This document shows, piece by piece, positions 59,957-64,000 of a stretch of DNA of 64,000 bases. The stretch is from NCBI RefSeq assembly GCF_037975245.1, contig NC_092562.1, forward strand, positions 9,649,001 to 9,713,000. Reading direction: 5' to 3'. Below the pieces are notes generated by a model. It was not told the origin of the DNA and made no database searches. It saw only the letters and a list, made by a program, of their open reading frames with translations. Both the position numbers and the translations under genes were made by a program. This DNA comes from Apostichopus japonicus (Eukaryota; Echinodermata; Holothuroidea; Aspidochirotida; Stichopodidae). Each line of letters begins with the position of its first letter. The stretch's first letter is position 1.

Positions 59957-60304
59957 GCCTCACCCACCAAGAAAGAAGACCAGCCATCTGCAAGTAAAGG
60001 TGCAATAGGAGGGAAGACAGCTCATCAGTCAGAGCAAGAAAGTGGTGTTGGATCTGATGATGCCAAGCAGTCTGATAACGGAAAAGGACCAAACAGTGCA
60101 CAGACCTCACCCACCCAGCAAGAATTCCAACCTTCTGCAAGTAACGGTAAAGCTGACAAAGAAGACAGAGATGAAAGGATGAAAAACAAACAGACTATCC
60201 CTGAAAACCAAGCAACACAATTAGAAGATGACGTTGAAGAAGATCATTTCCCTCCGGGTTGCACAAAGGCATTCAAGAGAAAGGCAAGGCGAAAAAGGGC
60301 AAAG
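59957..60304 (+). CDS. Repeat-protein gene, third repeat exon (116 codons)
   Basis: It has the same boundaries as the 56803 exon (GTACATAG acceptor, GGCAAAG/GTATGT donor); phase 0-0. It encodes ASPTKKEDQPSASKGAIGG, only one full 49-residue unit, then GKADKEDRDERMKNKQ, TIPENQATQLEDDVEEDHF and PPGCTKAFKRKARRKRAK. Compared with 56803-57591 it lacks about three units (441 nt), consistent with unequal exchange between repeats. Confidence 0.82.
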
Positions 60305-60690
60305 GTATGTTGTGTTAGAGACAAGATTGCTTACACTCGCTTAGATGAAGGTTCTTCCTTCTGTTAAGTTCTGCAGAGTTGACATAGAGTCAGACTAGAA
60401 TGCTAGTCTATTGTGCACATTAGGATCAAAGGATGAAGTATCTTGATTAAAAAACCAAACAGTTAGCCTATTTTGTTACATTCTTATTGGTTAGTTGCTT
60501 GCAATAACCATTCGGCACAAGAGGGATCTAATTGACATGTAACTCCTTTTGTTTCGAGCTGTAAAGTTTATTCATGATGGACCAGAAATGGATCTTTTGC
60601 AAGAACTTTGTCAAAGTCAATTAATTTTATGAAGTGAAGTGTTTGTTGATTCATGTACATTCAACCTTGTCACATATCCTCTTTCTCCAG
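60305..60690 (+). other. Short intron, paralogous to the ends of earlier ones
   Basis: It keeps GAAGGTTCTTCCTTCTGTTA, TAGAGTCAGACTAGAATGCT and the CTTTCTCCAG acceptor end of the longer copies, but lacks about 1 kb of their 5' part. Confidence 0.7.
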
Positions 60691-60807
60691 GCGAGGTCTA
60701 AGATGAACAACGAGTTATTATCAAGTGCACAGGCAGCAAACCAGAGTCAAAAGGACTCAGCACCAGCAGAGCAACAACACGAAACAACAATAATGAAATG
60801 CCAAAAG
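60691..60807 (+). CDS. Repeat-protein gene, ANQSQKD exon (copy 3)
   Basis: The acceptor is CCTCTTTCTCCAG and the donor CCAAAAG/GTAATT; phase 0-0, 39 codons. It encodes ARSKMNNELLSSAQ, AANQSQKDSAPAEQQH and ETTIMKCQK. It is the last exon of the gene that I can support well. The seven exons total 6651 nt (2217 codons). The stop codon must lie in a later exon, or after an unspliced donor. Confidence 0.75.
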
Positions 60808-62072
60808 GTAATTATTGCATTTGGCTAAGAATAATGGAAGCCCATAAGACAACAGTGATAATAATCTCACATCTAAATCCCATTCATTTGTTAGTCAGTA
60901 AACAAGGAAATGCCCATATATACCTTGGCCATTCTACTAATTAGTTGTAACACCTGTACCTGTTATTGGAAATCTCTTCAAAATGGAACTTCTTAAATGT
61001 CAAAAGTAAATTGGAAAGTTTGAAATTGTTAACCTGTATTTTAAACTCCAGTCCTGAAATGCATTAGGTCTTACATAAGTGTGTTTATGGATACCAATAG
61101 ATGTGTTGTTAAATTTAATTGTATAAGAAAGAAAGTTGTATAGATTGTGCAGTTTTCATTGAAATCTTCATTTTGACAACATGGATATGAAAACAGATTG
61201 TCCTGCTTGATAGCTAATTTAATGAAACTTGAACATGCTGAGTATTTGTCAAAATAAACAATTCATGTTAGTAAGACACTCACCCTCTAAGGTATTTTCA
61301 CCACCAGAGGGTAAGTGTTAAAGTTGTAAAACAAATTGAATTAAGCAATCGACAGAGTGCATTCTCCAATAACAGGCTAGCCTAAAGCAATATATTCCTA
61401 AAGGGGTTCTACCCCAAAATTGAGGAAGAAAGCTATGTCTTTACAAAATGTTTGCAAAACATTTGTGGAAAAAAGTGATTTGCAGCAAGTACAATAACAG
61501 GCAGTCAAACAACCAATGAAAGAGCTGAATTTGTGTGGGTTTCTCTAACCTCCATTCTGATTGATTGTACTTTGTTCAAAGTGGCGACAGTTTGTCTTGT
61601 ACTAGCAAATGTTAAATAAATAATGTGCACAATAGCACATGTATATGTTTACCATGTATAATATTATGGGAGGCTGTCAAAGGTCAAAAAGTGCAGTATG
61701 CTGTATGTATACTACAAGTGCTGGGTAGCAACATTGTATTTATTCTCTAAGGCCAAGTAGTAGTAACATGTTCACTAAAAATAGTGTTTAAAGCTAGTTT
61801 AAGACCATTGTGGTTAAGACATGTTGTTCACATTGACTTTGTTTGGTTTGTGTTTAACTTTATTTCATTATTTTCATAAAATGTGTACAGCAATTTCGAG
61901 TTATATTCACAAAAGTGAATTTTTCATTAGCAAATATAATGAAACACTAACCTTAGAAATTAACAAAATGTATATATATATATTCTGTATTATTCTGCTA
62001 CTAAGTTGAAAAGAAAGGGGAGAGCCTTAAGAAAACTACTGCGAGCTTGTGTTAAAGGTTCCCCAGATACAG

Positions 62073-62240
62073 TCTAAAACATACATAGAGGGATTGGACA
62101 TATTAAGCAAAACAAGAAAAACAGGAAAAGGAAAGAAGAAGAATGGTTACATAAAAAAATTGACAACCTATAAGCTCACCACTTACAAATACAGATTATC
62201 AACAAAGGGAATGGTCTTACTGGGAAGAGTTAGAAATTGA
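62073..62240 (+). CDS. Weak candidate terminal exon of the repeat-protein gene
   Basis: GGTTCCCCAGATACAG could act as an acceptor; the pyrimidine tract is poor. The frame continuing in phase 0 reads SKTYIEGLDILSKTRKTGKG, KKKNGYIKKL and on to a TGA stop. It fits the phase of the exon ending at 60807 and is basic. The following bases (AACAAAAAAGTCTTAAATTT) resemble dispersed repeats, so this may be repeat-derived. Confidence 0.2.
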   Translation, partial: SKTYIEGLDILSKTRKTGKGKKKNGYIKKLTTYKLTTYKYRLSTKGMVLLGRVRN

Positions 62241-63964
62241 TTGAACAAAAAAGTCTTAAATTTGGATTAGAAAGAAATTTTGTTGACCAGTGTAGTATTT
62301 GAGAGATGGTGGTAGAGAGGCCACCACAAGAAAACAAAGACGACAACTTTGATGAATGATGTGGGATGAATGGACCTAGTTTGTTTTAATTTAATTTCAC
62401 TTATATCATTATTTACTTTTATTACATACTTTTATTGCTTCTTATACCATCATAGTCTAGTATGCCTGACTATTACCTTTTAAACTTGTTGCATAGAAAT
62501 TGGTAATTTAATTGCTGGAAAACATAGATGCACTCAGTGTTTGAGCTATTTATTTCTCCTATATTTGTAACTGATGCTATTTTATACTTTTTTCTTATAT
62601 TTGTATGATATGTTGTATTTCCCATTTAGAAATCCATATAGGCTTAACTTGCTATTGGTGTAATAAACTTTCATGTGGCATTTAGTGTGTTGTGGGATGG
62701 GAGGGGGGGGGGGGTTAATGTTGATTATAGGTGTCACTATACAGTCTTACCTTCAAGAAGCCTTGAACCTGAGTAAATAATTGCAAGGAAAAGTTGAATG
62801 AAATGCTGCAAAGTAAGAAACTGTTATTTAAGGTCATTATGGTCACCCATTTGCATACTTATTATAAGCATGTTACTGCCACCCCCAAACCATTTCACTT
62901 CATTTTCTCATTTACTGATTAATTAAACTCTCTTGATATGTTGGAAACATTTCAGAAAAAACTTTTGGATATCCTGTCTTTCAAAAAGTTTCCATCATGA
63001 GCAGAGTTATTGAAAGCCATTTCTTGTCGTAACTCTGACAGGGGCGGCAGCTAGTCCATCATGTAGGGCTCAGAAGTGTAACCCTACCTTCCAAATGTTG
63101 CAATTCTTTGTTGACTTTTTCCTTTCAACTCTCTCTTACTTATTTCTCTCTTCTCTCTCGCCCTCTCTCTCCACCTCTCTCTTCACATCTCGCTCTCTGT
63201 CTCTATATTTGTCTTCATCTGGAAAGAAAGGAAAGCCAAACCCTTGTGGCAGGAAGGACGACTGTGATTGATTTTATCTTTTTCTTCTACTTACTTAATC
63301 ATTGAAACAGAAATTTGAAAACTTTTGAAATGTAAATATTATGAGAAATATGTGAATTTAGAAACATTAATTGACAATGCAATATTTGAAAAGCAATTTA
63401 ATATGCAATATTGAAAGAGAAATTTATCATTGAAATTTGAAATTGAAATATATATGAATGGTTAACATAACTTTTCATAGTAATTGTCTTTTCTTTTTTT
63501 TTTTACTTTTTGATACACTTAAACAAACATTGTGATGTGATTTGTCCCAGTTTTGTTTGATAGTAAGTTTCCATGACAATATATATAGTTCTTTAGCTGG
63601 ACAAATTAAGGTTCATTTCAAAGAGTGTATGATTCACAAGTTTGGAATTATGTTGTCTGTATGGGATTAAGATAACTATAAAGAAAAGCATATGAGAAAA
63701 GACAAATGAGAATGGAATCAAATTGATAATATATAAGATTCAACAACTATATTTCTGTCTCATATTTTCAGTACATGTAATTTTACAGTAACAGACCGGG
63801 AAGAACCCACAAGAAGATTTAATAGCAAAGCTTATAAGTGTGGATACCCTCTAGAATAGTGAGAATTTACATTTCTGATTCCAACAAATTGTTACCTATC
63901 AAAAGAGATGCTTTTAGACCATTCTCAGATGTTGCCTCTTACTCCATAGTGTTCAAGTTTACTG

Positions 63965-63970
63965 AATAAA
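63965..63970 (+). terminator. Possible polyadenylation signal
   Basis: AATAAA lies 36 bases from the window end, with the cleavage site presumably near or past the edge. It could serve the repeat-protein gene, but AATAAA is common in AT-rich DNA. Confidence 0.25.
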
Positions 63971-64000
63971 ATATGATGATGAAGAGTATCAATTGCCCTT

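Larger units (their letters stand above)
60808..64000 (+). other. 3' part of the repeat-gene locus, mostly intron or UTR
   Basis: From about 61405 the sequence (TTCTACCCCAAAATTGAGG onward) matches the introns after the other ANQSQKD exons. About 575 bp at 60830-61404 is absent from those copies and appears inserted. A G tract lies near 62701 and a CT-rich tract at 63128-63205. No fourth repeat exon is seen. The terminal exon is unresolved. Confidence 0.5.

Noticed and set aside
63788-63830. Terminal exon of the repeat gene after TTTTACAG
   Set aside because: The frame required by the previous donor meets TAA at once, so it would add no sequence. This is possible, but it cannot be told from chance.

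Overview
This is a piece of an animal nuclear genome. It has spliced genes with GT-AG introns, large introns, microsatellites, minisatellites and many non-autonomous transposons, and shows no bacterial gene organisation. The SRCR exons, an intronless rhodopsin-class receptor, the frequent 'aggcct' words and the Penelope, Jockey/CR1-type and hAT-type repeats fit a marine deuterostome, most likely an echinoderm (possibly a sea cucumber). That assignment is inference; no diagnostic single-copy gene is present.

Layout. (1) 1-6.3 kb: the last two exons of an SRCR-domain gene on the + strand (2255-2584 and 5878-6200), with a polyA signal at 6276. A decayed Penelope-type reverse transcriptase lies upstream on the - strand. 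(2) 6.3-23.3 kb: no convincing gene. It holds a 497-bp tandem duplication without visible differences (10256-11249), a tRNA-like SINE head, TA microsatellites, a 571-bp inverted-repeat element (18713-19283), and a 1.96-kb hAT-like element with an exact 8-bp target duplication (20681-22638) carrying a nested insertion. (3) 23332-24408: an intronless 358-residue rhodopsin-class GPCR, followed directly by a broken non-LTR reverse transcriptase. (4) 25-41 kb: mostly repeats, including a 1.7-kb array of a 14-bp telomere-like unit (28243-29963), short hairpin repeats, another hAT-like MITE, a tandem repeat carrying nuclear-receptor DR1 half-sites, and two weak exon candidates.

(5) 41-61+ kb: the most interesting locus, a + strand gene I do not recognise. 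A short putative first exon (41119-41224) matches in phase a 5.1-kb exon (48037-53117) that encodes about 30 tandem copies of a 49-residue Ser/Glu/Asp/Gln-rich unit. Five further exons follow, formed by repeated duplication of a two-exon module: repeat units plus an acidic/FPPGC/basic end, then a 39-codon ANQSQKD exon. The seven exons sum to 6651 nt (2217 codons) with every junction in phase. The introns hold a 30-bp minisatellite whose forward frames are largely open and a 74-bp perfect palindrome. The 3' end is uncertain; the gene may end near the polyA signal at 63965 or beyond the window.

The genes are independent loci; nothing suggests that they work together. All splice junctions were read by eye and none has transcript support here.
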